Assembly: GCA_965199975.1 (NCBI GenBank)
Contig: OZ241340.1
Location: 2,046,001-2,110,000 of the forward strand
DNA: 64,000 nucleotides
Direction of reading: 5' to 3'
Origin: JASLDZ01 sp965199975
Lineage (GTDB): Bacteria; Pseudomonadota; Alphaproteobacteria; Caulobacterales; Caulobacteraceae
This document shows, in pieces, positions 1-12,795 of this stretch (positions within the stretch are counted from its first letter, which is position 1; every line of letters starts with the position of its first letter). Under the pieces are notes generated by a model. It saw only the letters and a list, made by a program, of their open reading frames with translations, did not search any database and had not been told where the DNA came from. A program made the translations under genes and the position numbers.

Positions 1-873
1 GTCAAGGTGTTCGTCGCGGTGAAGCGCAAGCTCCAGCCGGGCGACAAGATGGCCGGACGCCACGGCAACAAGGGCGTGATCTCCAAGATCCTGCCGATCG
101 AGGACATGCCGTACCTCGAGGACGGGCGGCATGTGGACTTCGTGCTGAACCCGCTGGGCGTGCCCTCGCGCATGAATGTGGGCCAGATCTTCGAGACCCA
201 CCTCGGCTGGGCGGCGGCGGGCCTCGGTCGCCAGATCGCGACTCTGATGGAGGCCTGGCAGAACGGCGGACAACGGGCGGCGCTCATCGAGCGGCTGCGC
301 GACGTCTACGGCCCCGATCAGGAGCTGCCGGAATCCGATGAAGAACTCCTGGAGCTCGCTCGCAACCTGGAGAAGGGCGTACCCTTCGCGACGCCGGTGT
401 TCGACGGCGCCCACATCGTCGACATCGAAGAGCGGCTCGAGCAGGCGGGCCTGCACAAGTCCGGTCAGTCCGTCCTCTACGATGGGCAGAGCGGTGAGCA
501 GTTCAAGCGAAAGGTCACCGTGGGTTATATCTACATGCTGAAGCTGCACCACTTGGTGGACGATAAGATCCATGCGCGTTCGATCGGGCCCTACTCATTG
601 GTCACCCAGCAGCCCCTGGGCGGCAAGGCTCAGTTTGGTGGACAGCGGTTCGGCGAGATGGAGGTGTGGGCTCTCGAAGCTTACGGCGCGGCCTATACCC
701 TGCAGGAGATGCTGACGGTGAAGTCCGACGACGTGGCCGGGCGCACCAAGGTCTACGAGGCGGTGGTCCGCGGCGATGACAGCTTCGAAGCCGGCATTCC
801 CGAGAGCTTCAACGTGCTTGTCAAGGAGATGCGCTCCTTGGGCCTCAACGTGGAGCTCGAGAACAGCCAGTAA
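1..873 (+). CDS. rpoB: RNA polymerase beta subunit, C-terminal part (5' truncated by window)
   Basis: The reading frame is open from base 1 and gives about the last 290 residues of RpoB, the beta subunit that forms one side of the polymerase active-site cleft. Near the start is the block GDKMAGRHGNKG, and later GGKAQFGGQRFGEMEVWALE, both hallmarks of the conserved beta C-terminal regions. The protein ends in VELENSQ shortly before rpoC. The true start lies upstream of the window, so the frame is partial and not broken. The spacing to rpoC (93 bp) and shared strand fit the usual rpoBC operon. Confidence 0.98.
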   Translation, partial: VKVFVAVKRKLQPGDKMAGRHGNKGVISKILPIEDMPYLEDGRHVDFVLNPLGVPSRMNVGQIFETHLGWAAAGLGRQIATLMEAWQNGGQRAALIERLRDVYGPDQELPESDEELLELARNLEKGVPFATPVFDGAHIVDIEERLEQAGLHKSGQSVLYDGQSGEQFKRKVTVGYIYMLKLHHLVDDKIHARSIGPYSLVTQQPLGGKAQFGGQRFGEMEVWALEAYGAAYTLQEMLTVKSDDVAGRTKVYEAVVRGDDSFEAGIPESFNVLVKEMRSLGLNVELENSQ

Positions 874-903
874 ACTGGCCGGTTTTCGCTCCGATTACAG
901 CGA

Positions 904-928
904 GGGGAGGGGCCGTCAGCTCCTCTCC
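904..928 (+). other. Hairpin in the rpoB-rpoC spacer
   Basis: Bases 904-912 can pair with 920-928 (nine pairs, two of them G-U) around a 7-base loop. No T-run follows, so this is not a good intrinsic terminator. It may be an RNA processing or stability element within the rpoBC message, but that is inference from one sequence only. Confidence 0.35.
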
Positions 929-966
929 GTCCGCTTTCCCATACTGACGACAGACTGGGTATTCCA

Positions 967-5184
<4,218 letters not shown>

Positions 5185-5207
5185 TCCGCCTTCACGCCTG
5201 AGCTTGC

Positions 5208-5244
5208 AGCGGCCCCGGGCAAACCCCGGGGCCGCTTGCGTTTT
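5208..5244 (+). terminator. Intrinsic terminator after rpoC
   Basis: A perfect 12-bp GC-rich stem (5208-5219 with 5225-5236) closes a 5-base loop and is followed by TTGCGTTTT. It sits 24 bp past the rpoC stop and separates the rpoBC operon from rpsB. Confidence 0.85.
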
Positions 5245-5381
5245 CAGGCTTTACGCGCCATATGCGCGTCCATCCCACACGCAGGTATGCGGCGTGCACC
5301 TTGGCGTGCGCTGCAGCTCCGGTGGCCCTTCGGGGTCGCACCCCTGCGGAGGCCTAACCGGACGAAAGCGACAAACTCACC
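5245..5381 (+). promoter_or_regulatory. rpsB upstream region and 5' leader
   Basis: These 137 bases lie between the rpoC terminator and rpsB and must hold the rpsB promoter and leader. I see GC-rich self-complementary stretches around 5288-5345 but no confident -35/-10 pair. Ribosomal protein S2 leaders are autoregulated in other bacteria. Whether this one is cannot be decided from the sequence alone. Confidence 0.4.
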
Positions 5382-6170
5382 ATGGCATTGCCTGACTTCT
5401 CGATGCGCCAGCTCCTGGAGAGCGGCGCCCACTTCGGCCACCAGACGCACCGCTGGAATCCGAAGATGGAGCGTTTCATCTTCGGCTCACGCTCCAACAT
5501 CCACATCATCGACCTTAGCCAGTCGATCCCGCTGCTGCACACCGCGCTCGTGAAGGTACGCGAAGTGGCGGCTGGCGGCGGGCGCGTGCTGTTCGTCGGC
5601 ACCAAGCGCCAGGCGCAGGAGCCGGTGGCGGCCGCGGCCAAGCGTTGCGCCCAGTACTACGTGAACCACCGCTGGCTTGGCGGCACGCTCACCAACTGGC
5701 GGACCGTGTCGGGCTCCATCACCCGCCTGCGCGAGCTGGAGACCATCGCCGACGAGGGCCACCGGGTGAAGAAGGAGCTACTCAGCCTGCAGCGCGAGCG
5801 CGAAAAGCTCGAGCTCAGCCTCGGCGGCATCAAGGACATGGGCGGCATCCCCGACCTGATGTTCGTGGTGGACACCAATAAGGAGTCCATCGCCATCCAG
5901 GAGGCGCGCAAGCTCAACATCCCGGTGGTGGCCATCCTCGACACCAACTCGGACCCTGACGGCGTGGCCTACCCCGTGCCGGGCAACGACGACGCCGCGC
6001 GCGCCATCCAGCTCTACTGCGACCTCGTGGCCGACTCGGTGCTCGACGGCCTGGCCGCCGGCCAGTCCAACTCGGGCGTCGACCTCGGCGCCTCGGAAGC
6101 TCCGATGGAGGCCGCCCTGCGCACTGACGCCGCTCTGAACGCGGTGGCCGAAGAGCCCGCCGCCGTCTGA
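5382..6170 (+). CDS. rpsB: 30S ribosomal protein S2
   Basis: RpsB is a small-subunit ribosomal protein that binds at the head-body junction of 30S. The start MALPDFSMRQLLESGAHFGH and the motifs RWNPKMERFIFG and HRWLGGTLTNW are typical of S2, and 262 residues is normal with a short alanine-rich C-terminal tail. It follows the rpoC terminator and precedes tsf, the near-universal bacterial pairing. The 106-bp gap to tsf contains a long perfect hairpin. Confidence 0.98.
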   Translation: MALPDFSMRQLLESGAHFGHQTHRWNPKMERFIFGSRSNIHIIDLSQSIPLLHTALVKVREVAAGGGRVLFVGTKRQAQEPVAAAAKRCAQYYVNHRWLGGTLTNWRTVSGSITRLRELETIADEGHRVKKELLSLQREREKLELSLGGIKDMGGIPDLMFVVDTNKESIAIQEARKLNIPVVAILDTNSDPDGVAYPVPGNDDAARAIQLYCDLVADSVLDGLAAGQSNSGVDLGASEAPMEAALRTDAALNAVAEEPAAV

Positions 6171-6212
6171 TCCGCTTCGGCCGGGTGGCGATCCGCCCTG
6201 CCGTCATGAACC

Positions 6213-6254
6213 TGACGAAGCGGCCGCGGCATACGCCTTGCGGCCGCTTCGTCA
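6213..6254 (+). other. 15-bp perfect hairpin between rpsB and tsf
   Basis: Bases 6213-6227 pair perfectly with 6240-6254 around a 12-base loop. The hairpin ends 22 bp before the tsf ATG. No T-tract follows (CACCTGCTT), so full termination is unlikely. It could attenuate or stabilise the message between S2 and EF-Ts, or act as a partial terminator. Confidence 0.6.
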
Positions 6255-6276
6255 CACCTGCTTATCGGAGACCCCC

Positions 6277-7236
6277 ATGGCCGAGATCACCGCCCAACTC
6301 GTCAAGCAACTGCGCGAGTCCTCCGGCGCAGGCATGATGGACTGCAAGAAGGCGCTCATCGAGACGAGCGGCGACATCGAGGCCGCCACCGACTGGTTGC
6401 GCACCAAGGGCCTCTCCAAGGCCGCCAAGAAGAGCGACCGCGTCGCCGCCGAGGGCCTGGTGGCGGTGGCCCTGCGCGACGAGGGACAGGGTATGATCGG
6501 CGCGGTGGTCGAGGTGAACGCCGAGACCGACTTCGTGGCCCGTAACGAGCTGTTCCAGACGGCCGCCAAGAAGATCGCCCGCGCCGCGCTCGACACGCAG
6601 AGCGGCCCCGAGCTGACCGACGTCTCGGCGCTGAATGACTCTCCTGTCGAGGGTGGCGAGACAGTGCAGGCCATGCTGACCACGCTGATCGCCAACATCG
6701 GCGAGAACATGATGGTGCGCCGCGCCAAGCGGTTCGTCGTGGCCGAAGGCGTGGTCGCCGCCTACGTGCACAACGCCACGGCGCCCGACCTCGGCCGTAT
6801 CGGCGTGCTGGTGGCGCTCGAGTCGGGCGCGCCCGACCACGCGGCGCTAAATGATCTCGGCCGCAAGATCGGAATGCACATCGCCGCCACCTCGCCGCTG
6901 TCGCTGTCGACCGACGACCTGGACCCCGCGGCGGTGGAGCGCGAACGCGCCATCTTCTCTGAGCAGGCGCAGGCCTCCGGCAAGCCGCCACAGGTGGTCG
7001 AGAAGATGGTCGAAGGCCGTATCCGCAAGTTCTACGAGGAGGTGGTGCTGACCAAGCAGGCCTTCGTCATGAACCCGGACCAGACCATCGAGCAGCTGCT
7101 CGCCGACCAGGGCAAGGCGCTGGGTTCGCCCATCAAGCTCACGGGGTTCGTGCGGCTGGCGCTGGGCGAGGGCGTGGAGAAGAAGACCGACGACTTCGCG
7201 GCCGAGGTGGCCTCGCTCACCGGCGCGACCGCCTAG
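6277..7236 (+). CDS. tsf: Translation elongation factor Ts
   Basis: EF-Ts is the guanine-nucleotide exchange factor for EF-Tu. The UBA-like N-terminus (MAEITAQLVKQLRESSGAGM) and the TDFVARN motif at residues 84-90, which contacts EF-Tu, are intact. At 319 residues it is slightly longer than the E. coli protein but usual for alphaproteobacteria. I chose ATG 6277 over an in-frame ATG at 6238 because family alignments begin at MAEIT and the earlier start would lie inside the rpsB-tsf hairpin. A strong terminator follows the gene. Confidence 0.98.
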   Translation: MAEITAQLVKQLRESSGAGMMDCKKALIETSGDIEAATDWLRTKGLSKAAKKSDRVAAEGLVAVALRDEGQGMIGAVVEVNAETDFVARNELFQTAAKKIARAALDTQSGPELTDVSALNDSPVEGGETVQAMLTTLIANIGENMMVRRAKRFVVAEGVVAAYVHNATAPDLGRIGVLVALESGAPDHAALNDLGRKIGMHIAATSPLSLSTDDLDPAAVERERAIFSEQAQASGKPPQVVEKMVEGRIRKFYEEVVLTKQAFVMNPDQTIEQLLADQGKALGSPIKLTGFVRLALGEGVEKKTDDFAAEVASLTGATA

Positions 7237-7258
7237 GTCCGCGCTAACCTATGTTTCA

Positions 7259-7296
7259 GGAACGGCCGGAAGCTCCGCTTCCGGCCGTTCCTTTTT
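7259..7296 (+). terminator. Intrinsic terminator after tsf
   Basis: A perfect 15-bp stem (7259-7273 with 7277-7291) closes a 3-base loop and is followed by TTTTT. This is the strongest terminator in the window. It isolates rpsB-tsf from the pyrH operon. Confidence 0.92.
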
Positions 7297-7308
7297 GCGA
7301 CCGCCCCC

Positions 7309-7318
7309 GCTAGGGTTC
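7309..7318 (+). promoter_or_regulatory. Possible -10 element for pyrH
   Basis: GCTAGGGTTC resembles the Caulobacter housekeeping -10 (GCTANAWC) and lies just after the tsf terminator, 57 bp before pyrH. No good -35 is visible at the right distance, so this is a candidate only. Confidence 0.3.
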
Positions 7319-7374
7319 GCGCTGTATCGGTCGCGCGTGGGCCGCGTCCGTGTAGCCGCCTTTGGGAGCCCTTC

Positions 7375-8169
7375 ATGCCGCAGGACGCCGCGCCGCCGCG
7401 CTACGGCAAGATCCTGCTCAAAGTCTCCGGCGAGGTGCTGATGGGCGACGGCGCCTACGGCATCGACATGGCCACCGTCGGTGTGGTGGCCGAGGAGATC
7501 AAGGAAGTCGTTCAGCGTGGCGTCGAGCTGTGCCTGGTGATCGGCGGCGGCAACATTTTCCGTGGCCTCTCGGGCGCCGCCAAGGGCATGGACCGCACCT
7601 CGGCCGACAACATGGGCATGCTGGCCACCGTCATGAACGCGCTCGCCATGCAGAGCGAGCTGGAGCGTATCGGCGTCGACACCCGCGTGCAGTCGGCCAT
7701 CCCCATGGCGACTGTGTGCGAGCCCTACATCCGCCGCCGCGCCGAGCGGCACTTGGAGAAGGGCCGGGTGGTGATCTTCGCCGCTGGCACCGGCAATCCC
7801 TTCTTCACCACCGACACCGCAGCCGCCCTGCGCGCCGCCGAGATGCGCTGCGACGCCCTGTTCAAGGGCACGAGCGTGGACGGCGTCTACACCGCCGACC
7901 CGAAGCGCGACCCCACCGCCCAGCGCTTCGAGCGGCTGGGCTATCTCGACGTGCTCTCCAAGGACCTGAAGGTGATGGATGCTTCGGCCATCAGCCTGAT
8001 GCGCGAGAACAAGATCCCCATCGTGGTCTTCTCGATCCGCACGCCGGGCGCGCTGCTGGACGTCATCACCGGGCGCGGCGTGCATACGGTGATCACCGAG
8101 ATGCAGCCGGCCGCCCCGACGCCCACCGTCACCCAACCCGGCCCCACCGTCGCGGCCACCGCAGCTTGA
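7375..8169 (+). CDS. pyrH: Uridylate (UMP) kinase
   Basis: PyrH phosphorylates UMP to UDP in pyrimidine nucleotide synthesis. It belongs to the amino-acid-kinase fold, not the NMP-kinase P-loop family. Visible motifs are KILLKVSGE near residues 12-20, GGGNIFRG at 57-64, and the C-terminal GTSVDGVYTADPK segment. It has 264 residues with a short proline/threonine-rich C-terminal extension absent from the E. coli protein. It stands first in the run pyrH-frr-uppS-cdsA-dxr, the standard bacterial order. Confidence 0.97.
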   Translation: MPQDAAPPRYGKILLKVSGEVLMGDGAYGIDMATVGVVAEEIKEVVQRGVELCLVIGGGNIFRGLSGAAKGMDRTSADNMGMLATVMNALAMQSELERIGVDTRVQSAIPMATVCEPYIRRRAERHLEKGRVVIFAAGTGNPFFTTDTAAALRAAEMRCDALFKGTSVDGVYTADPKRDPTAQRFERLGYLDVLSKDLKVMDASAISLMRENKIPIVVFSIRTPGALLDVITGRGVHTVITEMQPAAPTPTVTQPGPTVAATAA

Positions 8170-8182
8170 GACCCGCACCGCC

Positions 8183-8740
8183 ATGAGCAAGCCCGAACTC
8201 ACCACCTACAAGACCCGCATGGACAAGGCGGTGGACACGCTGAAGGAGGAGTTCGGCGGCCTGCGCACCGGTCGCGCCAATGCAGGCCTGCTCGAGCCCG
8301 TAATGGTGGAGGCCTACGGCTCCACCGCGCCCCTCAACACCGTCGCCGCCATCAGCGTGCCCGAGCCGCGCATGCTGACCGTCAGCGTGTGGGACAAGAG
8401 CATGACGCTCGCGGTGGAGAAGGCGATCCGCGCCGCCGGGCTGGGGCTCAACCCCATCACCGACGGCCAGACCCTGCGCATACCCGTGCCGCCGCTCACC
8501 GAGGAGCGGCGGCGCGACCTGGCCAAGCTCGCCGGCAAATACGCCGAGCAGCAGAAGATCGCCGTGCGCAACGTGCGCCGCGACGCCATGGAGGACCTCA
8601 AGCGCGCCGAGAAGGACGGCGCCATGAGCCAGGACGAGGAGAAGAAGGCCCAGACCGAGGTGCAAGGCTTCACCGACGCGGCCGTCAAGCGCATCGACGA
8701 GACCTTGAAGACCAAGGAACAGGAGATCATGCAGGTTTGA
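8183..8740 (+). CDS. frr: Ribosome recycling factor
   Basis: RRF works with EF-G to split post-termination ribosomes. The length (185 residues) is the family standard. The conserved segments LRTGRANAGLL, PEPRMLTVSVWD and IPVPPLTEERRRDLAK are all present. The last is the hinge into the long three-helix bundle. It lies 13 bp after pyrH, so the two are almost certainly cotranscribed. Confidence 0.97.
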   Translation: MSKPELTTYKTRMDKAVDTLKEEFGGLRTGRANAGLLEPVMVEAYGSTAPLNTVAAISVPEPRMLTVSVWDKSMTLAVEKAIRAAGLGLNPITDGQTLRIPVPPLTEERRRDLAKLAGKYAEQQKIAVRNVRRDAMEDLKRAEKDGAMSQDEEKKAQTEVQGFTDAAVKRIDETLKTKEQEIMQV

Positions 8741-8780
8741 TGTCGAAAGCGGCGACGCAGGCGGGCGAGGGGAGGGCGAG

Positions 8781-9542
8781 GTGACGCATGTGCGCGAGCT
8801 GGCCAGCCCGCTGCAGCCCGAACGCGCGCGTCACGTCGCCATCATCATGGACGGCAACGGCCGCTGGGCGAAACGTCGCGGTCTGCCGCGCACCTTCGGC
8901 CACCGCGAAGGCGTCAAGGCGCTCAAGCGCACCGTGGAGGCCGCGCCCGACTTCGGGATCGAATGGCTGACGGTGTTCGGCTTCTCCACTGAGAATTGGC
9001 GGCGCCCGGCTTCGGAGGTGTCCGAGCTTATGGGCCTGCTCAAGACCTACGTGGCGCAGGACCTGGCTCGGCTGGAGCGCGAGGGCGTGCGCGTGCACGT
9101 CGTTGGCCGTCGCGACGGGCTAAGCGCCGACATCCTCGAGGTGATCGAGCGGGCGGAGACGCGCACCCGCCACAACGACCGCTTCCACCTGCAGGTGGCC
9201 TTCAACTACGGCGGCCGCGCCGATATCGCCGAGGCGGCGCGTCGCCTGGCGCAGGACGCCGTCGACGGCCTGATCGCCCCGTCGGCGGTGGACGAGGCGG
9301 CGTTCGAGGCGCGCTTATCGACGGCAGGCGCGCCGCCGGTCGACTTGATCGTGCGCACCTCCGGCGAGCGGCGGCTGTCGAACTTCCTCCTTTGGGAATG
9401 CGCCTACGCCGAACTGGTGTTCCAGGACGTGCTGTGGCCCGACTACGGGCGCGAGCCTCTGCAGGCGGCGGTGGCCGACTTCCACGCGCGCGAGCGACGC
9501 TACGGCGGGGCGGAGGTGGATGACGTCCTCGCCGCCGGCTAG
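8781..9542 (+). CDS. uppS: Undecaprenyl (isoprenyl) diphosphate synthase
   Basis: UppS is a cis-prenyltransferase that extends farnesyl-PP with isopentenyl-PP to undecaprenyl-PP, the lipid carrier for peptidoglycan and LPS sugars. The catalytic Asp is in IIMDGNGRWAKRR (Asp24). The C-terminal RTSGERRLSNFLLWE block binds the substrate phosphate. The start is GTG 8781. At 253 residues it is typical. It overlaps cdsA by 23 bp, implying translational coupling. Confidence 0.96.
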   Translation: MTHVRELASPLQPERARHVAIIMDGNGRWAKRRGLPRTFGHREGVKALKRTVEAAPDFGIEWLTVFGFSTENWRRPASEVSELMGLLKTYVAQDLARLEREGVRVHVVGRRDGLSADILEVIERAETRTRHNDRFHLQVAFNYGGRADIAEAARRLAQDAVDGLIAPSAVDEAAFEARLSTAGAPPVDLIVRTSGERRLSNFLLWECAYAELVFQDVLWPDYGREPLQAAVADFHARERRYGGAEVDDVLAAG

Positions 9543-10350
9543 GTCGTTCGACTGGGGCAACCTGCGGCTGCGCATCGTCTCCGGCCTCGTGCTGGCGGCG
9601 GTAGGCGCCGCGGGCGTGATTCTGGGCGGCGCGCCGCTCCTGGTGCTGGTCGCGGTGGCCGTGGCGCTGCTCAGCCTCGAATGGGGGCGGATGTGCGCCA
9701 CGCGCGGCCCCGCGGCGGTGGCGGCGCTGATCTCGGTGGCGGCGCTCCTGGCGCTGTTCACCGCCTATACGGGCTGGTGGCGGGCGAGCTGGGGCGTGCT
9801 GGCGGTGGCGGCGCTGATCGCGGCGTTGCTCGCGCGGGTCACCCGGCGGGCCGAGCGCGCGCTCGACGTGGCTTTCGGCGTCGTCTACCTCGGCGCGCCT
9901 GCAATCGCGTTCCTGTGGCTGCGGGAGTACGGGCGCACGGGGCTGGCTTGGGCGGTGATCCTGGTGGCCTCGGCGTGGCTGGCCGACATCGCCGCCTATG
10001 CAGGCGGAAGCTGGCTGGGCGGCCCTAAGCTGTGGCCGCGGGTCTCGCCCAAGAAGACGTGGGCGGGGTTTCTCTTCGGCCTAGCGGCGGCGGCGTTCGC
10101 CGGCTGGTTGGCCGCCGTGGCTGTGCAGCGCTTCGGCGGTCCCCGCCCGGAGCATGCGATCAGCATAGGGCTGCTCGCCGGTTTCGCCACCATGGGCGGC
10201 GACCTGGTGGAATCGGTGTTGAAGCGGCGCTTCGGCGTGAAGGATTCCGGGGACCTGATCCCCGGCCACGGAGGTCTCTTGGACCGGGTCGACGGACTGA
10301 TGACGGCGGCGCTCGTGATGGCCGCCGTGCGCTGGGCGCTGCACGCATGA
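9520..10350 (+). CDS. cdsA: Phosphatidate cytidylyltransferase (CDP-diglyceride synthase)
   Basis: CdsA makes CDP-diacylglycerol from phosphatidate and CTP at the inner membrane, the branch point for phospholipids. The protein is strongly hydrophobic with about seven or eight membrane segments. The family signature KRRFGVKDSGDLIPGHGG, followed by a D-x-x-D, is at about residues 233-258. It has 276 residues. The ATG lies inside the end of uppS, and the stop overlaps the dxr start (ATGA), as in a coupled operon. Confidence 0.95.
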   Translation: MTSSPPARSFDWGNLRLRIVSGLVLAAVGAAGVILGGAPLLVLVAVAVALLSLEWGRMCATRGPAAVAALISVAALLALFTAYTGWWRASWGVLAVAALIAALLARVTRRAERALDVAFGVVYLGAPAIAFLWLREYGRTGLAWAVILVASAWLADIAAYAGGSWLGGPKLWPRVSPKKTWAGFLFGLAAAAFAGWLAAVAVQRFGGPRPEHAISIGLLAGFATMGGDLVESVLKRRFGVKDSGDLIPGHGGLLDRVDGLMTAALVMAAVRWALHA

Positions 10351-11561
10351 GCGGCCGGCGCACGCGCAAGGTGGCGGTGCAGGGCTCCACCGGCTCGGTG
10401 GGGGTCTCCACCCTCGATCTTCTCGACCACGCCCAGCGCACGGGCGAGGCCGACATCGAGGTCGTGACGCTGGCGGCGGGGCGCAACGTCGAGAAGCTCG
10501 CCGAACAGGCGCGCCGCTGGCGCCCCAAGCTGACCGTGGTCGCCGATCCGGCGTGTCACGACGAGCTCAAGGCGGCGCTGGCGGGCGAAGGTCTGGAGAC
10601 GGCCGCGGGCGAGGATGCGGTGGTGCACGCCGCCGCGGGTTGCGGCGCCGACTGGGTGATGGCCGCCATCGTCGGCTCCGCGGGGCTGCGGCCGACGCTG
10701 GCGGCGGCGCGCGCGGGCGTCACCGTGGCGCTGGCCAACAAGGAGAGCCTGGTGTGCGCCGGCCCGGCCCTCCTGGCCGCAGCGGCGGCTTCAGGCGGGG
10801 AGGTGATCCCGGTCGACAGCGAGCACTCGGCCATCTTCCAGAGCCTCACCCCCGAAGCGCGGGGCCGCGTGCGTCGCTTCATCCTCACCGCCTCCGGCGG
10901 CCCCTTCCGCACCTGGGACAAGGCGCGCATGGCCGCCGCCACCGTGGCCCAGGCCGTGGCCCACCCCAACTGGAGCATGGGCGCCAAGATCAGCGTCGAC
11001 TCGGCCTCCATGTTCAACAAGGGGCTGGAGATGATCGAGGCCAGCTACCTGTTCGCCGCCGGCGCGGACGAGATCGACGTGGTGGTCCACCCGCAATCGG
11101 TTGTGCACAGCCTGGTGGAGTACCGCGACGGATCGACGCTGGCCCAGCTCGGCCCACCCGACATGCGCGCCCCCATCGCCTGCGCCTTCGCCTGGCCCGA
11201 GCGCATCGCCTGGCCCGCGCCCGCGCTCGACCTCCCGGCCCTTGCGCAGCTTACCTTCGAGGCCCCCGACGAGGATCGCTTCCCGGCCCTGCGCATCGCC
11301 CGCGACTGCCTGCGCCGCGGGGGCCTCGCGCCCGCGGCGATGAACGCGGCCAACGAGGTGGCTGTCGCCGCGTTTCTGGATGGGCGCTGCGGCTTCCTCG
11401 ACATCGCCGCAATCGTCGAAGACACGCTCGCCCTCATGGACGCTGGCTCAGACCTCGACGCACCCGACGCCGACCCGATCGACGCCGCTTTCGCGGTAGA
11501 TGCGCGGGCGCGGGCGGCGGCGTTCGGCGCGCTCGCGCGCGTCGTCTCGGCCGGGACCTGA
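10347..11561 (+). CDS. dxr: 1-deoxy-D-xylulose 5-phosphate reductoisomerase
   Basis: Dxr (IspC) converts DXP to MEP, the committed step of the non-mevalonate isoprenoid pathway. The NADPH-binding GSTGSVG is at residues 13-19, NKES at 131-134, and IPVDSEHSAIFQ supplies metal ligands. It has 404 residues, the usual length. An open frame extends upstream through cdsA, but I chose ATG 10347 because it overlaps the cdsA stop by 4 bp and the NADPH motif then sits at the normal position. The pathway partner ispDF is at 39306-40487. Confidence 0.96.
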   Translation: MSGRRTRKVAVQGSTGSVGVSTLDLLDHAQRTGEADIEVVTLAAGRNVEKLAEQARRWRPKLTVVADPACHDELKAALAGEGLETAAGEDAVVHAAAGCGADWVMAAIVGSAGLRPTLAAARAGVTVALANKESLVCAGPALLAAAAASGGEVIPVDSEHSAIFQSLTPEARGRVRRFILTASGGPFRTWDKARMAAATVAQAVAHPNWSMGAKISVDSASMFNKGLEMIEASYLFAAGADEIDVVVHPQSVVHSLVEYRDGSTLAQLGPPDMRAPIACAFAWPERIAWPAPALDLPALAQLTFEAPDEDRFPALRIARDCLRRGGLAPAAMNAANEVAVAAFLDGRCGFLDIAAIVEDTLALMDAGSDLDAPDADPIDAAFAVDARARAAAFGALARVVSAGT

Positions 11562-11571
11562 GGCCCGACCC

Positions 11572-12795
11572 GTGCCGGTGATCGCCGCCATCCTGTGGGT
11601 GCTGCCATACCTTCTGGTGCTGACCTTGGTCGTCACCTTGCACGAGCTCGGCCACTTCCTGGTGGCGCGCGGCTTCGGCATCAAGGTCGATATCTTCTCC
11701 ATCGGCTTCGGGCCGCCACTGTTCCACTGGCGCGACCGCTACGGCGTCGAATGGCGCCTCAGCGCCATTCCCTTCGGCGGCTATGTCAAATTCGCCGGCG
11801 ACGAGGGCGTCTCCTCGGCGGTGCCGGACGCCGCCGAGACCGAGCGCCTGCGCGACCAAGCCCGACGGCAAGGCGGCAGGGGCGCTGAGCTCAGGCTTTA
11901 CCATCTACGGCCCGTGTGGGAGCGGGCGGCGGTCGCGGCGGCTGGGCCGGCGGCGAACTTCCTGCTGGCGGTCGTGCTCTTCACGGGCCTTCTCCTGGGG
12001 AGGGGCGACCTGCGCACCACCCCGCGCGTGCAGGCCGTAATGACGGGCAGCGCGGCCTCGGCCGCGGGCTTCCAGCCCGGAGACCTGATCGTGGCCATGA
12101 ACACGAACCCGGTCGAGGACTACGATCGGGTGGTCATGTACGTACAGAGCCATGCCGGCGACGCCATCGGCTTCACCGTGCGACGCGGCGCACCGGCCGT
12201 GAGCCGAACCGTCGATCTCGTGGCGACCCCGCGGCGCACCGAGATCAAGGAACCGCTCACGGGGCGGCCCATCCACGTAGGCCAACTCGGCCTCTACAAT
12301 GCGCACGGGCCGGACGTGACCGAGCACATTCGCTACTCCCCAACGCAGGCTGTGGCCGCCGCGGTCGGGCGCGTCGGCGACATCATCGGCTCCACCGTGA
12401 CCTATCTCGGCCGCATCGTCCGGGGCCTGGAGAACGGCGATCAGCTGGGGGGACCCATCCGCATGGCCGCCGCCTCCCACGCCATCGCCGTTGAGGCCGG
12501 TGCGCACGCGCCCGATCTGGCCTCGCGCGCGGGGATGACGGTGCTGGCGCTACTCTCCGTGGCGGCGGTGATCTCGGTGGCGATCGGCTTCATGAACCTC
12601 CTGCCCATTCCCGTGCTGGATGGCGGGCATCTGGTCTTCTACGCGTATGAGGCGCTGGCGCGGCGCCCGGCTGCGGCGTCGGTGCAGGCGGTGGGGACGC
12701 AGGTGGGCCTTGTCCTCGTGCTCGCTTTGATGTTGTTCGCCACCTGGAACGACCTGCGCCAGCACCTGCCGCATCTGCTGGGCGGCCTGTCGTGA
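11572..12795 (+). CDS. rseP: Site-2 (RseP/MmpA-type) membrane metalloprotease
   Basis: This is an intramembrane zinc protease of the RseP family. The zinc motif HELGH is at residues 24-28 in the first membrane helix. A PDZ domain follows at roughly 150-230, and the second catalytic motif NLLPIPVLDGGH is at about 342-354. I chose GTG 11572 (407 residues); an upstream in-frame start would lie inside dxr and add an arginine-rich stretch. In Caulobacter the orthologue MmpA cleaves PodJ in polarity control; a similar role here is inference. The stop overlaps bamA by 4 bp. Confidence 0.93.
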   Translation: MPVIAAILWVLPYLLVLTLVVTLHELGHFLVARGFGIKVDIFSIGFGPPLFHWRDRYGVEWRLSAIPFGGYVKFAGDEGVSSAVPDAAETERLRDQARRQGGRGAELRLYHLRPVWERAAVAAAGPAANFLLAVVLFTGLLLGRGDLRTTPRVQAVMTGSAASAAGFQPGDLIVAMNTNPVEDYDRVVMYVQSHAGDAIGFTVRRGAPAVSRTVDLVATPRRTEIKEPLTGRPIHVGQLGLYNAHGPDVTEHIRYSPTQAVAAAVGRVGDIIGSTVTYLGRIVRGLENGDQLGGPIRMAAASHAIAVEAGAHAPDLASRAGMTVLALLSVAAVISVAIGFMNLLPIPVLDGGHLVFYAYEALARRPAAASVQAVGTQVGLVLVLALMLFATWNDLRQHLPHLLGGLS

